NCBI RefSeq assembly: GCF_900116105.1
Contig: NZ_FPAC01000001.1
Coordinates: forward strand, 1,478,862 to 1,542,861
DNA length: 64,000 nucleotides
Direction of reading: 5' to 3'
From: Paenibacillus sp. 453mf
GTDB lineage: Bacteria > Bacillota > Bacilli > Paenibacillales > Paenibacillaceae
This document shows, in pieces, positions 46,173 to 56,383 of this stretch (the stretch's first letter is position 1; each line of letters opens with the position of its first letter). The notes beneath the pieces are model-generated. The model searched no databases and had not been told where the DNA came from. It saw nothing but the letters and a program-made list of their open reading frames with translations. Position numbers and translations under genes: made by a program.

Positions 46173-49100
46173 ATGCGTAAGTTTCGTTCTTTTCGAATAG
46201 GGATGACGGTGTTCATCGTAATGGTTATGATCTTGACAAGTATATGGATTGTCCCTGCTCAAGCACAGGAGAATCATACCATTCAATCCGTACCGGAGCA
46301 GAACTTGAGGATTCATTATGAGGGTGCGGGAGAGAATTTGGGTGTATGGGTATGGGAAGATGTGGAGCTTCCATCAGCAGAGTGGCCTCAAGGCGCCATC
46401 CCTTTTACAGCTGAACAGCAGGATTCTTACGGCGCATTCGTAGATATTCCTCTCAAAACCAATGCCAAGAAAGTCGGATTTCTTATCGTAAATCGGACGA
46501 CTGGAGAGAAGGAAGGGGGAGATAAGCTTCTAGAGCTTAATTCAACAGGTATGAATGAGGTGTGGGTTGAACAAGGATCCGATGAGATTCTGCTGTTTGA
46601 ACCTGTACCTTTAGCTGATGATGTCGTACGGATCCATTATTCTCGCGCAGATCAAGATTACAATGAATATGGATTATGGTTATGGGAAGATGTGAAATCG
46701 CCTTCAACGGATTGGCCCAAGGGTGCGCTCCCTTTTACAAACAAACAGACGGATAAATATGGAGCCTACATTGATGTTCCGCTAAAAGAGGATGCAACTA
46801 AGCTCGGATTCCTAATCGTCAATCGCAATAATGGAGAAGAGAAGGATGGTGGGGATAAGAGCTTCAGCCTGCTTCAGCATTATAATCATCTATGGATTAG
46901 AGAAGGTGACGATCAGGTCTATGTCTCACCCTATGGTGAGATGGCTACAGGAGTCACGGCTGCCACAGTCACATCAAAGGATCAGATCGAGCTTCGATTT
47001 ACTCGAACCGAAGGACTTACTCCCGATACGATAAGCAAAGAATTGATCATTGAAGATCAGGACGGTTCGCCAGTTGGGATAAGTGAAGTCAAAATAACGG
47101 AGGAGAATACAGCAGTGATTACTGCTGCCTTTGATCTGAACAGACTTCCACTTACAATTACCTATGCAGGTATATCGGTTAAGGCGGAGCTTCATTGGAG
47201 TGTCATTGATAAATTATATGCTTATAAGGGTAACGACCTCGGTGCTACATACAGTAAGAAAAAAGTTACCTTCAAGCTATGGGCACCGACTGCAAGCTCG
47301 GTAAAGCTAAATGTATATGACAAGAAGGATGCATCTGCTTATATTGGATCCAAAGAGCTGACCCTTAAAGAGCAAGGGGTATGGATGACGGTAGTTCGCC
47401 CGGAGGAGCTTGGCGTAAAGGATCTGAATAATTACTTCTACCAATATGAGGTCGTAAACAATGGGATAAGCAGAAAAGTACTTGATCCTTATGCCAAATC
47501 GATGGCAGCATTTCAGGTCGATACCTCAGGCGCTGCGGGTCAAGACGGTGATGTCGTTGGCAAAGCAGCCATCGTTGATCTGAACAATACAGATCCTAAG
47601 GGTTATAACTATGCCAAGATTGATGGTTATAAGGAGAGGGAGGATGCAATTATATGGGAGCTGCACGTTCGTGATTATACTTCTGATCCTTCCATTCAAG
47701 GTGACTTAACATCCAGATGGGGGTCTTACAGCGCATTAGAAGACAAATTGGACTACATGAAATCACTTGGAGTTACTCACGTACAGCTTCTCCCGGTCAT
47801 GGCTTGGTACTATGGGGATGAGACGAAGATGGGTGATAGAGAACTTGAGTATTCTGCCGGAGGCAATGAATATAACTGGGGATATGATCCACATAATTAC
47901 TTCTCTCCTGATGGGGCGTATTCCGAGGATGCCACGAATCCAGAGCTTCGGATCAGAGAGCTTAAGAACATGATTGACGCAATTCATGATGCAGGTATGG
48001 GCGTAATTCTGGATGTCGTTTATACGCATATGGCGAATGCCGATCTTCTGAATGATATCGTTCCGAATTACTATGCATGGAAGGACAGCAATGGTGCATA
48101 CGTCGGTGGTTTTGGCAATAACCTGGCTACGAACCATCTTATGGCCGAGAAATTGATGGTCGATTCCGTAAAATACTGGTTTGATGAGTACAAAATTGAT
48201 GGAATGCGATTCGATATGATGGGTGATGCAACTTCGGATTCCATTCAAAAAGTTTACGATGCAGCTGCCAAGCTGAATCCGAATGCTCTATTCATTGGTG
48301 AGGGCTGGAGAACTTTCAGTGGAGCAAATGCAGATCCTGAGCTTGCCGGACTTGGTGCGGATCAGGATTGGATGGACAAGACAGACGATGTGGGTGTATT
48401 TTCTGATGAGATTCGAAATGAGTTGAAATCCGGGTTTGGATCTGAAGGAGAGCCCAGATTCCTAACCGGTGGTGCCAGAGATATCAATCTGATCATGAGC
48501 AATATTAAAGGGCAGCCGACAAACACGCCGGCGGACGATCCTGGAGATATGGTGCAATATATTGAAGCTCACGATAATCTTCCGCTATATGATGTCATTG
48601 CGCAATCGATCAAGAAGGATCCGTCAATACCGGAAAATGATCTCGAAATTCATAAGCGAATCAGGCTTGGGAATCTGATGGTCCTGACTTCTCAGGGAAC
48701 AGCATTTCTACATGCTGGACAGGAATACGGACGCACGAAGCAGTGGCATGGAGAAGGATTGCCGGAGCAGAAATATCACGCACTGTCAGATGAAACGGGT
48801 GAAGTGTTTGGCTATTTTATTCATGATTCTTATGATTCTTCGGATGCGATTAACAAGTTCGATTGGAGTATGGCACTGGACAGTAAGAAGTATCCCGTTA
48901 ATAGTGTAACTCGTGAATATACGGAGGGTCTCATTCAACTTAGGAAATCGACCAATGCCTTCCGTCTGGGAGATGACGCTTTAGTGAATAAGAACATATC
49001 TCTAATTGAGACACCGGAAATGAACAGCGAGGATTTAATCATTGCATACAAGAACAAGTCAACGGATAAGACTGGAACGTACTATGTTTTTGTTAATGCG

Positions 49101-49286
49101 GATCAAACCACAAGAACGTTTAGTCTGAGCACAGACCTTACGAAAGGAACCGTTGTCGTGGATCAGGATGAAGCTGGAGTTAAGGCGGTTTCTGACAAAT
49201 CAGGGTTTAAGCTGACCAAGACCTCCATTACGCTTGAGCCGCTGACAGCTGTTGTTATTAAAATGAAAGAAAAATCTAGAGACTAA
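46173..49286 (+). CDS. pulA: Secreted type I pullulanase (GH13) with tandem PUD modules
   Basis: ATG 46173 is preferred: GGAGG (46161-46165) is 7 bp upstream and a signal peptide follows, ending near PAQAQE; the frame opens earlier without support. Two tandem pullulanase-associated (PUD) modules begin LRIHYEGAGENLGVWVWEDV and VRIHYSRADQDYNEYGLWLW. Then come a linker/Ig-like part, the CBM48-like N-domain, and the GH13 barrel with the pullulanase signature YNWGYDP (about 567). Catalytic residues: Asp681 (GMRFDMMGD), Glu710 (IGEGW), Asp801 (EAHDN). It hydrolyses alpha-1,6 bonds of pullulan or branched glucans outside the cell. Two LacI-type boxes precede it. Confidence 0.92.
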   Translation: MRKFRSFRIGMTVFIVMVMILTSIWIVPAQAQENHTIQSVPEQNLRIHYEGAGENLGVWVWEDVELPSAEWPQGAIPFTAEQQDSYGAFVDIPLKTNAKKVGFLIVNRTTGEKEGGDKLLELNSTGMNEVWVEQGSDEILLFEPVPLADDVVRIHYSRADQDYNEYGLWLWEDVKSPSTDWPKGALPFTNKQTDKYGAYIDVPLKEDATKLGFLIVNRNNGEEKDGGDKSFSLLQHYNHLWIREGDDQVYVSPYGEMATGVTAATVTSKDQIELRFTRTEGLTPDTISKELIIEDQDGSPVGISEVKITEENTAVITAAFDLNRLPLTITYAGISVKAELHWSVIDKLYAYKGNDLGATYSKKKVTFKLWAPTASSVKLNVYDKKDASAYIGSKELTLKEQGVWMTVVRPEELGVKDLNNYFYQYEVVNNGISRKVLDPYAKSMAAFQVDTSGAAGQDGDVVGKAAIVDLNNTDPKGYNYAKIDGYKEREDAIIWELHVRDYTSDPSIQGDLTSRWGSYSALEDKLDYMKSLGVTHVQLLPVMAWYYGDETKMGDRELEYSAGGNEYNWGYDPHNYFSPDGAYSEDATNPELRIRELKNMIDAIHDAGMGVILDVVYTHMANADLLNDIVPNYYAWKDSNGAYVGGFGNNLATNHLMAEKLMVDSVKYWFDEYKIDGMRFDMMGDATSDSIQKVYDAAAKLNPNALFIGEGWRTFSGANADPELAGLGADQDWMDKTDDVGVFSDEIRNELKSGFGSEGEPRFLTGGARDINLIMSNIKGQPTNTPADDPGDMVQYIEAHDNLPLYDVIAQSIKKDPSIPENDLEIHKRIRLGNLMVLTSQGTAFLHAGQEYGRTKQWHGEGLPEQKYHALSDETGEVFGYFIHDSYDSSDAINKFDWSMALDSKKYPVNSVTREYTEGLIQLRKSTNAFRLGDDALVNKNISLIETPEMNSEDLIIAYKNKSTDKTGTYYVFVNADQTTRTFSLSTDLTKGTVVVDQDEAGVKAVSDKSGFKLTKTSITLEPLTAVVIKMKEKSRD

Positions 49287-49333
49287 CCCATAGTCAAATC
49301 AGTATCTTTCTATAAAATTCTAGTAGCTCTAAG

Positions 49334-49363
49334 AAACTCTCCTTAATTTAAAGGGAGAGTTTT
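49334..49363 (+). terminator. Terminator of the pullulanase gene
   Basis: AAACTCTCCTT and AAGGGAGAGTTT form the stem, followed by T residues. Confidence 0.78.
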
Positions 49364-49407
49364 CTATTTATCAGAATAATTCTACATATTTAACCCTTAT
49401 TCACGAA

Positions 49408-49436
49408 AAAGCACCTTTTATCAGAAAAGCTGATAG
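49408..49436. promoter_or_regulatory. Inverted repeat upstream of cysJ
   Basis: An ACC...ATCAG / CTGAT...GGT inverted repeat surrounds AAAAG about 120-145 bp before cysJ. It could be a regulator (for example LysR-type) site; the assignment is tentative. Confidence 0.3.
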
Positions 49437-49553
49437 GTTTTATAAGATGAAACTAATTGACCAGTTTCTGGAGCTGTGATAGTTTCAGTAGAGACAAATT
49501 AATTCTGACAAACTTACTGAGAATTATTATCAAAGCATCCGAGGTGGATATTA

Positions 49554-51395
49554 TTGGAACTCCAAGTGATTAACAGCCCATTTACTCAGGAACAGACAGA
49601 ACTATTAAATCGACTATTACCGACATTTACTGAGACACAGCGTATTTGGCTTAGCGGCTATTTAACGGCGATTCAAGCAAGCGGTGTGGCTGCGACATCA
49701 ATGGCAGAAGCTCCGGCTCTGAATGCAGTCGGTCAGCCTGCGGCACCTGCACCTGCAATCAGCAAAGAGATTACGGTGTTGTTCGGCTCTCAGACGGGAA
49801 ATAGCAGCGGAATTGCCAAGAAATTCAGCAAGAAGCTTCAGGAGCAGGGTTTTGAAGTGACAACCAGCTCCATGAGCGATTTTAAACCGAACAATCTCAG
49901 GAAGGTTCAGAATCTGCTTATTGTTATCAGTACACATGGAGAAGGAGAACCGCCAGACAGTGCGATTGCTTTCCATGAATTTTTGTACAGTAAACGCGCA
50001 CCTAAGCTGGATGACTTGAAATTCTCTGTACTGGCGCTTGGAGATACTTCCTACGAATTCTTCTGCCAAACAGGCAAGGATTTTGACAAGCGTCTGGAGG
50101 AGCTTGGAGGCAGCCGCTTGACGCCTAGAGTCGATTGTGACGTCGATTTTGAAGAGTCTGCAGCAGAATGGATGAATCAAGTCCTGTCCGAGCTGAGTAC
50201 TGCAAGTGCATTAACTCCAGTAAATGTCAGTAGTGTAGGTGCGGCAGCCTCTACCAGTACGGAATCAGAGTTCACCAGATCGAATCCGTTTCAAGCCGAA
50301 GTGCTTGAGAACTTGAATTTGAACGGGCGCGGGTCCGATCGTGAAACGAGACATATAGAGTTATCTTTAGAAGGATCTGGACTCAGTTATGAGCCAGGAG
50401 ACAGCCTGGGTATCATCCCTCAGAATCATCCTTTACTAGTAGAAGAGATCATTGCTGCAGCGGGGTGGAACGGTCAAGAGGTGATTCAAGTCTCCAAAAA
50501 AGGCGATACACTCCCTTTAAATGAGGCTCTAACGACGTATTTTGAAATCACCGTACTTACGAAGCCGCTGCTCGAACAAATTGTGAATTTGACCTCGAAT
50601 GCTCAGCTCAGAAAGCTGGTCGAACCCGGTAATGAACAAGAACTTCGTAATTATATCAATGATCATGATTTGCTGGATTTGATCCAGGACTTTAATCTAC
50701 GAGGTGTGACCGCATCTGAATTCGTTTCTTTGCTTCGTAAAATTCCGGCACGCTTGTATTCCATTGCAAGCAGTCCAAGTGCATACCCTGACGAAGTGCA
50801 TTTGACAGTGCGCACGGTACGTTATCAAGCTAACGGCCGGGATCGCTACGGTGTCTGCTCCGTCCAGCTGGCAGAACGAATTGAACCAGGAGGTCAGCTT
50901 CCTGTATTTATTCAGAATAATGATAACTTTAAGCTTCCAGCTAACCCCGATGCACCGATTATCATGATTGGACCAGGCACGGGAGTCGCTCCTTTCCGCG
51001 CATTCCTCGGAGAGAGAGAAGAGCAAGGAGCCGGGGGCAAGAGCTGGCTGTTCTATGGAGATCAGCATTTCGCAACGGACTTCTTGTATCAGGTGGAGTG
51101 GCAGCGCTGGCTCGCAGATGGTGTGCTGACTCGTATGGATGTCGCTTTCTCCAGAGATACAGATGAGAAAGTATATGTTCAGCACCGGATGCTCGAGAGA
51201 AGCCGAGAGCTGTACGAGTGGCTTCAGGAAGGTGCTTACATCTACGTCTGTGGAGATGAGAAGAAGATGGCTCATGATGTCCATTCTACACTTGGAGCCA
51301 TTCTCGTACAGGAAGGCGGTATGACGATGGAAGCGGCAACCGACTATCTCATTCAATTAAAGCAGGACAAACGATATCAACGCGATGTTTATTAA
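49554..51395 (+). CDS. cysJ: Sulfite reductase (NADPH) flavoprotein alpha-component
   Basis: 613 residues, TTG start after GAGGTGG. The flavodoxin-like FMN domain (about 75-215) has LFGSQTGNSSGIAKKF and STHGEGEPPDS. The FAD/NADPH part (about 240-613) has RLYSIASSPS (FAD), GPGTGVAPFRAFLGERE (NADPH), and ends with the family C-terminus KRYQRDVY. It passes electrons from NADPH via FAD and FMN to CysI for sulfite-to-sulfide reduction in assimilation. It is 33 bp ahead of cysI. Confidence 0.96.
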   Translation: MELQVINSPFTQEQTELLNRLLPTFTETQRIWLSGYLTAIQASGVAATSMAEAPALNAVGQPAAPAPAISKEITVLFGSQTGNSSGIAKKFSKKLQEQGFEVTTSSMSDFKPNNLRKVQNLLIVISTHGEGEPPDSAIAFHEFLYSKRAPKLDDLKFSVLALGDTSYEFFCQTGKDFDKRLEELGGSRLTPRVDCDVDFEESAAEWMNQVLSELSTASALTPVNVSSVGAAASTSTESEFTRSNPFQAEVLENLNLNGRGSDRETRHIELSLEGSGLSYEPGDSLGIIPQNHPLLVEEIIAAAGWNGQEVIQVSKKGDTLPLNEALTTYFEITVLTKPLLEQIVNLTSNAQLRKLVEPGNEQELRNYINDHDLLDLIQDFNLRGVTASEFVSLLRKIPARLYSIASSPSAYPDEVHLTVRTVRYQANGRDRYGVCSVQLAERIEPGGQLPVFIQNNDNFKLPANPDAPIIMIGPGTGVAPFRAFLGEREEQGAGGKSWLFYGDQHFATDFLYQVEWQRWLADGVLTRMDVAFSRDTDEKVYVQHRMLERSRELYEWLQEGAYIYVCGDEKKMAHDVHSTLGAILVQEGGMTMEAATDYLIQLKQDKRYQRDVY

Positions 51396-51428
51396 GGAAG
51401 TCTTTTCATACCGGAAGGAGATACTAGC

Positions 51429-53153
51429 ATGGCACTAAATGAACTTTACCCGCCACAAAATGCACCCCACAGCGATGTGGAGGATATAAAGCGTCAAAGC
51501 AATTATTTAAGAGGCAGTCTTGTTGAAACATTGAAAGATCCGATTACAGGATCTATACCAGAGGATGATAACCGTCTGATGAAGCATCACGGCAGCTACA
51601 TGCAGGATGACCGTGATCTTCGCAACGAACGTGCCAAGCAGAAGCTGGAGCCAGCTTACCAGTTCATGCTTCGCGTTCGGGCTGCTGGTGGTGTGGTGAC
51701 GCCGGATCAATGGCTGATGATGGATCGTATCTCCCATAAATACGGGAACGGTACAATCAGGCTGACGACCCGTCAGTCCTTCCAGCTTCACGGTGTACTG
51801 AAATGGAATTTGAAGAACACGATTCGTGAAGTGAACGACGCTCTGCTGAGTACACTTGCTGCATGCGGCGATGTGAACCGGAACGTCATGTGCAATCCGA
51901 ATCCTTATCAGTCCGAAGTACATGAAGAAGTGTATGCATGGGCTAGTAAGGTTAGTGATCATCTTGATCCCCGTACAAGAGCGTATCATGAGATCTGGCT
52001 TGACGAAGAGAAGGTCATTGACAGTCGTGATCATGATGTAGAGCAGGAGCCTATCTATGGTGAGGTATATCTGCCGCGTAAATTCAAGATCGGTATCGCA
52101 GTGCCTCCATCCAATGATGTCGATGTATTCTCCCAGGATCTTGGGTATATCGCTATCGTGGAGGATGGCAAATTGAAAGGATTCAATGTGACTGCAGGCG
52201 GCGGTATGGGCATGTCGCATGGGGATACCAAAACCTATCCACAGGTAGGTAAAGTTATCGGTTTCTGCACACCAGAGCAAATGGTGGATGTGGCAGAGAA
52301 AATTGTGACGATCCAGCGTGATTACGGCGATCGTGCCGTTCGTAAGCACGCACGCTTCAAATATACAGTAGATGATCGGGGACTGGATTGGCTGAAGAAT
52401 GAACTGACCACACGTCTCGGTTATGCTTTGGAAGCTGCTCGTCCCTTTGAATTTGATCACAATGGTGACCGTTATGGCTGGGTTCAAGGCAGCAATGGCA
52501 AATGGCACTTCACCCTGTTTATTCAGAACGGTCGAATTGTCGACCTCGATGAATATCCGCTGATGACAGGTCTTCGTGAAATTGCCAAGGTCCACAAAGG
52601 CGACTTTCGTCTCACTGCCAATCAGAATTTGATTATCGGTAATGTGGGTCCGAATAGCAAGAAGAAGATTGAGAAGCTGATCGCTGAATTCGGGTTGACA
52701 GATGGGCTTCATTATTCAGCGCTTCGTAGAAATTCGATGGCCTGTGTTGCACTCCCTACATGCGGACTTGCGATGGCTGAATCAGAACGTTACCTTCCTA
52801 CTCTTATGGAAAAAATCGAGTATATACTGGAGAGCAATGGACTTCGTGAGAAGGAAATCGTTATTCGTATGACTGGCTGCCCTAACGGTTGTGCCCGACC
52901 GATGCTGGCTGAGCTATCCTTCATCGGCAAGGCACCTGGTAAATACAATATGTATTTGGGTGGCGCATTTAACGGTTCACGTCTTAACAAGCTGTATAAA
53001 GAGAATATCGGGGAAAAAGAGATTTTGGAATCACTTGATGAGATCATCGCAAGATATGCTAAAGAACGTGAGGACGGAGAGCATTTCGGTGATTTCGTTA
53101 TTCGTGCCGGTTACGTTGAAGCCGTTTATGACGGACTTAGATTCCACGCATAA
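51429..53153 (+). CDS. cysI: Sulfite reductase hemoprotein beta-component
   Basis: 574 residues, ATG after GGAAGGAG. Family motifs: [15 protein letters not shown] (siroheme/sulfite region), [15 protein letters not shown], and the 4Fe-4S/siroheme cysteines in [13 protein letters not shown] and [11 protein letters not shown]. It reduces sulfite to sulfide with electrons from CysJ. It is co-transcribed with cysJ and followed by a terminator; other cys genes are not in the window. Confidence 0.96.
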   Translation: MALNELYPPQNAPHSDVEDIKRQSNYLRGSLVETLKDPITGSIPEDDNRLMKHHGSYMQDDRDLRNERAKQKLEPAYQFMLRVRAAGGVVTPDQWLMMDRISHKYGNGTIRLTTRQSFQLHGVLKWNLKNTIREVNDALLSTLAACGDVNRNVMCNPNPYQSEVHEEVYAWASKVSDHLDPRTRAYHEIWLDEEKVIDSRDHDVEQEPIYGEVYLPRKFKIGIAVPPSNDVDVFSQDLGYIAIVEDGKLKGFNVTAGGGMGMSHGDTKTYPQVGKVIGFCTPEQMVDVAEKIVTIQRDYGDRAVRKHARFKYTVDDRGLDWLKNELTTRLGYALEAARPFEFDHNGDRYGWVQGSNGKWHFTLFIQNGRIVDLDEYPLMTGLREIAKVHKGDFRLTANQNLIIGNVGPNSKKKIEKLIAEFGLTDGLHYSALRRNSMACVALPTCGLAMAESERYLPTLMEKIEYILESNGLREKEIVIRMTGCPNGCARPMLAELSFIGKAPGKYNMYLGGAFNGSRLNKLYKENIGEKEILESLDEIIARYAKEREDGEHFGDFVIRAGYVEAVYDGLRFHA

Positions 53154-53178
53154 CATTCAGTCAGAAGAATTGCGGTTA

Positions 53179-53210
53179 AGAAGTACCTGCATTGTCAGGT
53201 ACTTCTTTTT
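53179..53210 (+). terminator. Terminator of the cysJI operon
   Basis: AGAAGTACCTG and CAGGTACTTCT form a perfect 11-bp stem, followed by T residues. Confidence 0.9.
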
Positions 53211-53444
53211 CCACATTTATTCAAACCATGACAACGTTATTTTTTCGATTGAACCCACCATAAATTTCTGAATGGATCAACAAATCCTGCCATGCATCCG
53301 CCTCCTCATTTTCCATAAATTCCATATAAAGTAACTAACCTACATTGATTATGCATTAGAAGAACAAATACGAGGAATAGCAGCATTACAGAAGCTTCTG
53401 GATGTTGTGTCATCAATACACTTAAGACGAGGAGAATTAATTAC

Positions 53445-54548
53445 ATGGCAGAACCATTAAAAAATATATACAGCCCCTCCTTTTTAATGAATTTGGGGCA
53501 AACGATACAAGCTGTCGATTCTTCCTTTCCGGTTGAAGCTTTCGTAGAGAAAGTGATGAATGATCATTGGGAGGAGCTTGCTCTTAAAGCCCGAATCCGT
53601 CACATATCCAACGTACTTGGAGCATTATTGCCTAATCGATATGAGGATGCGATAGATATTTTACTTGAAGTGAACCGGCATTGCTCTGGTTTTCCTTATC
53701 TGATTCTTCCAGATTATGTGGAGGTATATGGTCAAGCCAATGAGCATTTTGAGCTGTCCATGCGAGCACTTGAGGCATTTACACAGCAATCTTCCGCTGA
53801 ATTTGCAGTGAGGCCGTTTATTATCCAGAATCCTGAACGGATGATGAAGCAAATGCGAGCTTGGTCTATGAGCGAGAATGAGCATGTTCGGCGACTCGCA
53901 AGTGAAGGCTGCAGGCCAAGACTACCATGGGGACAAGCACTGACTGAATTTAAACAGGATCCTGCTCCGATCCTGCCCATACTGACTCAATTGAAAGCCG
54001 ATCCTTCGTTATATGTTCGCAAAAGTGTCGCTAACAACCTGAATGACATTGCAAAGGACCATCCAGAGATTGTACTTCATATTGCTCAAAAATGGATTGG
54101 ACAGCATCCGCATACGGACTGGATTGTAAGACATGGCTGCCGTGGTTTAATTAAAAAGGCTGCCCCAGAGGTTATGGCCTTGTTTGGCTATACAGCCTCT
54201 TCCAAAGAAGTGCCACTGGCAGAAGACGCTGAGATTATCGTAACGCCGGATCAGATCCGAATCGGAGACGTTACAGAGCTCAAGTATAATCTCCTTATTC
54301 GCACAAGCGGAACCGCTCGTATCCGATTGGAATACGGAATAGATTTTGTGAAATCCAGCGGCAAGGTGTCACGTAAGAAGTTCCTTCTATCTGACAAGAC
54401 TGCCCAGGAAGGAGCGAGGCTTAGTGGTTCCAGAATTCATCGCTGGGCTGACCTGACAACACGCCGTCATTACCCGGGCTTGCACCGGATCATATTGCTA
54501 TTGAACGGCCAGGAGATTGCAGAGACCCAAGTGCAGCTGGAATTGTAG
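53445..54548 (+). CDS. AlkC-like DNA alkylation repair protein
   Basis: 367 residues with HEAT-like helical repeats of the AlkC/AlkD superfamily. The segment RRLASEGCRPRLPWG is the AlkC signature. About 240-367 forms an Ig-like C-terminal domain (IRIGDVTELKYNLLIRTSGT), as known in part of the AlkC family. AlkC enzymes are base-excision glycosylases for 3-methylcytosine, 1-methyladenine or 3-methyladenine-type lesions. An AlkD-like gene lies 1.8 kb downstream. Confidence 0.85.
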   Translation: MAEPLKNIYSPSFLMNLGQTIQAVDSSFPVEAFVEKVMNDHWEELALKARIRHISNVLGALLPNRYEDAIDILLEVNRHCSGFPYLILPDYVEVYGQANEHFELSMRALEAFTQQSSAEFAVRPFIIQNPERMMKQMRAWSMSENEHVRRLASEGCRPRLPWGQALTEFKQDPAPILPILTQLKADPSLYVRKSVANNLNDIAKDHPEIVLHIAQKWIGQHPHTDWIVRHGCRGLIKKAAPEVMALFGYTASSKEVPLAEDAEIIVTPDQIRIGDVTELKYNLLIRTSGTARIRLEYGIDFVKSSGKVSRKKFLLSDKTAQEGARLSGSRIHRWADLTTRRHYPGLHRIILLLNGQEIAETQVQLEL

Positions 54549-54662
54549 TAACTTGAGCCTGCTGGATAAGAGTGATGGAAATCGCGATTTTTTCAAAAAT
54601 AAGGATGTCCAAAACAGTAAAATATTGGTATAATCTGCTCATCCTAATAGATGAGGTGACTT

Positions 54663-55073
54663 ATGGCTCTTCAAAGCAAGCAAATATTTGTAAATCTTCC
54701 TGTCAAAAATCTAAAGAACTCCATCGCATTTTTCTCTTCCATTGGTTTCGCATTTAATGAGCAGTTTACCGATGAGAATGCAACCAGCATGATTATCAGC
54801 GATCACATCTATGCTATGCTGCTTACCGAAGAGCGTTTCAAGGATTTTATTGATAAACCGATAGCAGATGCTAAATCAGCAGCGCAGGCTATTCTATGCT
54901 TGTCGGCGGACAGCAGGGAACAGGTAGACGAAATTGTTGAGAAAGCATTGGCTGCGGGTGGAAGATCATATAGCGAGCCACAGGACCATGGTTTTATGTA
55001 TGGAAGAAGCTTCGAGGATCTGGACGGACACCTGTGGGAGATCATGTGGATGGACCCGGCTACAGTGGAATAA
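54663..55073 (+). CDS. VOC-family (glyoxalase-like) protein
   Basis: 136 residues from ATG 54663 (ribosome site GAGGTGA). It has two beta-alpha-beta-beta-beta modules: IFVNLPVKNLKNSIAFF at the start and the C-terminal SFEDLDGHLWEIMWMD, the typical VOC ending. It is close to the YP_ glyoxalase/bleomycin-resistance-like proteins of bacilli; no specific substrate can be named. Confidence 0.87.
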   Translation: MALQSKQIFVNLPVKNLKNSIAFFSSIGFAFNEQFTDENATSMIISDHIYAMLLTEERFKDFIDKPIADAKSAAQAILCLSADSREQVDEIVEKALAAGGRSYSEPQDHGFMYGRSFEDLDGHLWEIMWMDPATVE

Positions 55074-55089
55074 CTAGATGAACTAAGAG

Positions 55090-55137
55090 TGCCCTCTCTG
55101 AACCGCTTTTTCAGCGTTGTGATCAGAGGGCTTTTTG
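55090..55137 (+). terminator. Terminator after the VOC gene
   Basis: GCCCTCTCTGA and TCAGAGGGC form the stem with one bulge, followed by TTTTTG. Confidence 0.75.
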
Positions 55138-55183
55138 CTCATCGAGATTTTTCCACTATGCAATGGAGAACATATGAGATTGA

Positions 55184-55373
55184 AAGTAGGCGGTATTGAA
55201 GTACGTGGTCCTATGCCTAAATGCGATGCAAAATGTTTGGAATCAGATTTATGGGGAGTGGCTTCCTTCCAGTGGTTATGTGCAGTCAGGCTTTAATACA
55301 GTTCGAGTATTATACAGATCAAGATCCGTACAGTCTGGATTGTGATTCAGAAATCTGGATTCCGGTGAAGTAG
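55184..55373 (+). pseudogene. Relic of a GyrI-like/AraC-effector-binding domain gene
   Basis: Reading across frames restores a familiar C-terminus: W/stop-AVFEVRGPMPK, then AMQNVWNQIYGEWLPSSGY, VQSGFNT, and finally FEYYTDQDPYSLDCDSEIW ending IPVK and a stop (55371-55373). This is the typical end of GyrI-like small-molecule-binding proteins. At least three frameshifts and a Trp-to-stop change (TAG near 55186) separate the parts, so it is a decayed gene with its N-terminal part missing. Confidence 0.65.
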
Positions 55374-55421
55374 CTGCAGCAGTGCTTGTCAATATATGAG
55401 CGCTGCTGCTCATTATTATGC

Positions 55422-56165
55422 TTAACTCTTCTTCATGTGCAGATGAGCAAAAGGACATTTACCTGCAGCCGGCTGATCATCATCACTGAGAAAATATTGC
55501 TTCCATTCAAAATTGTCCTCACTGCCATAGAAATTCAAGTCTGGATGAATACCCGTTTCATCAAACTCGGTAATTCTTTCTCGAATTTTCTTCTTGATTT
55601 GAGCAGCGGCTGACACGTTCTTGTTGAATTCAGTAAGCACCCAGCGAGGGGTAATGGCAAAAATAAAATAAGGGAAGTGCCGGCTTTGTCTTCTCTGATG
55701 AGCAGGAGTTGCACAATACATAAAATATTGTTCGTTACCAAAGCAATATTCCCACACATTATGATCCGGTTCTTGCGGAATATGAGCTGGCCATGGCTGT
55801 TCATCCAACGCACTCGTTTGACTAAGCACATCCCAGAACAAGGATCGGTACTCTTCCACTTGATATTTCTCGACAAGATCCGCCGGGGTTTCAAAAATGG
55901 CAATGAGTGAGGTGTAGTTACCGATTTCTTTTGACTGTTCTCCATAGACAGCAAGGCTGTTCGCCAATTGCTCTGAAGCTAGTTCAGATCTGGGATCACT
56001 AAGAAATACATAGCGGAAATGATTCAATTTATATCCAATTGTTGCAGGGATGCAAGGGAATTTATGCTCTGTATCAGACATTTTAATTGAGAAAAAACGA
56101 TAAGCTTCTTCCATCCAGCCACCAAGTGATGCGTGCTCTATATATTCTTTATCAAATATCAGCAT
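55422..56165 (-). CDS. YqcI/YcgG-family protein
   Basis: 247 residues. The family features are visible: FPCIPATIGYKLNHFRYVFL near residue 36, the central SLIAIFETP, and a Cys-containing C-terminal AAGKCPFAHLHMKKS. Members are of unknown function. It starts after GGAGGCC and is alone on the minus strand between plus-strand genes. Confidence 0.83.
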   Translation of the reverse strand: MLIFDKEYIEHASLGGWMEEAYRFFSIKMSDTEHKFPCIPATIGYKLNHFRYVFLSDPRSELASEQLANSLAVYGEQSKEIGNYTSLIAIFETPADLVEKYQVEEYRSLFWDVLSQTSALDEQPWPAHIPQEPDHNVWEYCFGNEQYFMYCATPAHQRRQSRHFPYFIFAITPRWVLTEFNKNVSAAAQIKKKIRERITEFDETGIHPDLNFYGSEDNFEWKQYFLSDDDQPAAGKCPFAHLHMKKS

Positions 56166-56244
56166 ATATCTTAGGCCTCCTTATGATGCTATTACTGTAT
56201 TAAAGAAGGCCAAAATTTGTGTATCCGTCTATATCTATTTTACA

Positions 56245-56273
56245 AAGGAATCGGTTAGCATCTTGTGAACCGG
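56245..56273. terminator. Hairpin between the YqcI-like and AlkD-like genes
   Basis: GGAATCGGTT and AACCGGTTCC pair with one mismatch; the tail is only weakly T-rich. Confidence 0.4.
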
Positions 56274-56383
56274 TTCCTTGTTCAATTTACGGACGCTTGA
56301 TTTCGTTATCTTAGCGAACATATGTGCTATAATGTAAAAATGTTGAAACCACAGACGAGATTTAAAGGAGTTAATGACTGCCC

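Noticed and set aside
49287-49553. S-box or similar sulfur-related riboswitch upstream of cysJ
   Set aside because: No SAM-riboswitch conserved blocks seen; only a terminator of the previous gene and an inverted repeat.
50697-51356. Antisense 219-codon frame opposite cysJ
   Set aside because: Shadow frame; the sense gene is unambiguous.
51507-52712. Long antisense frame (401 codons) opposite cysI
   Set aside because: A shadow of the strongly supported cysI gene caused by codon bias; no ribosome site or recognisable domain.
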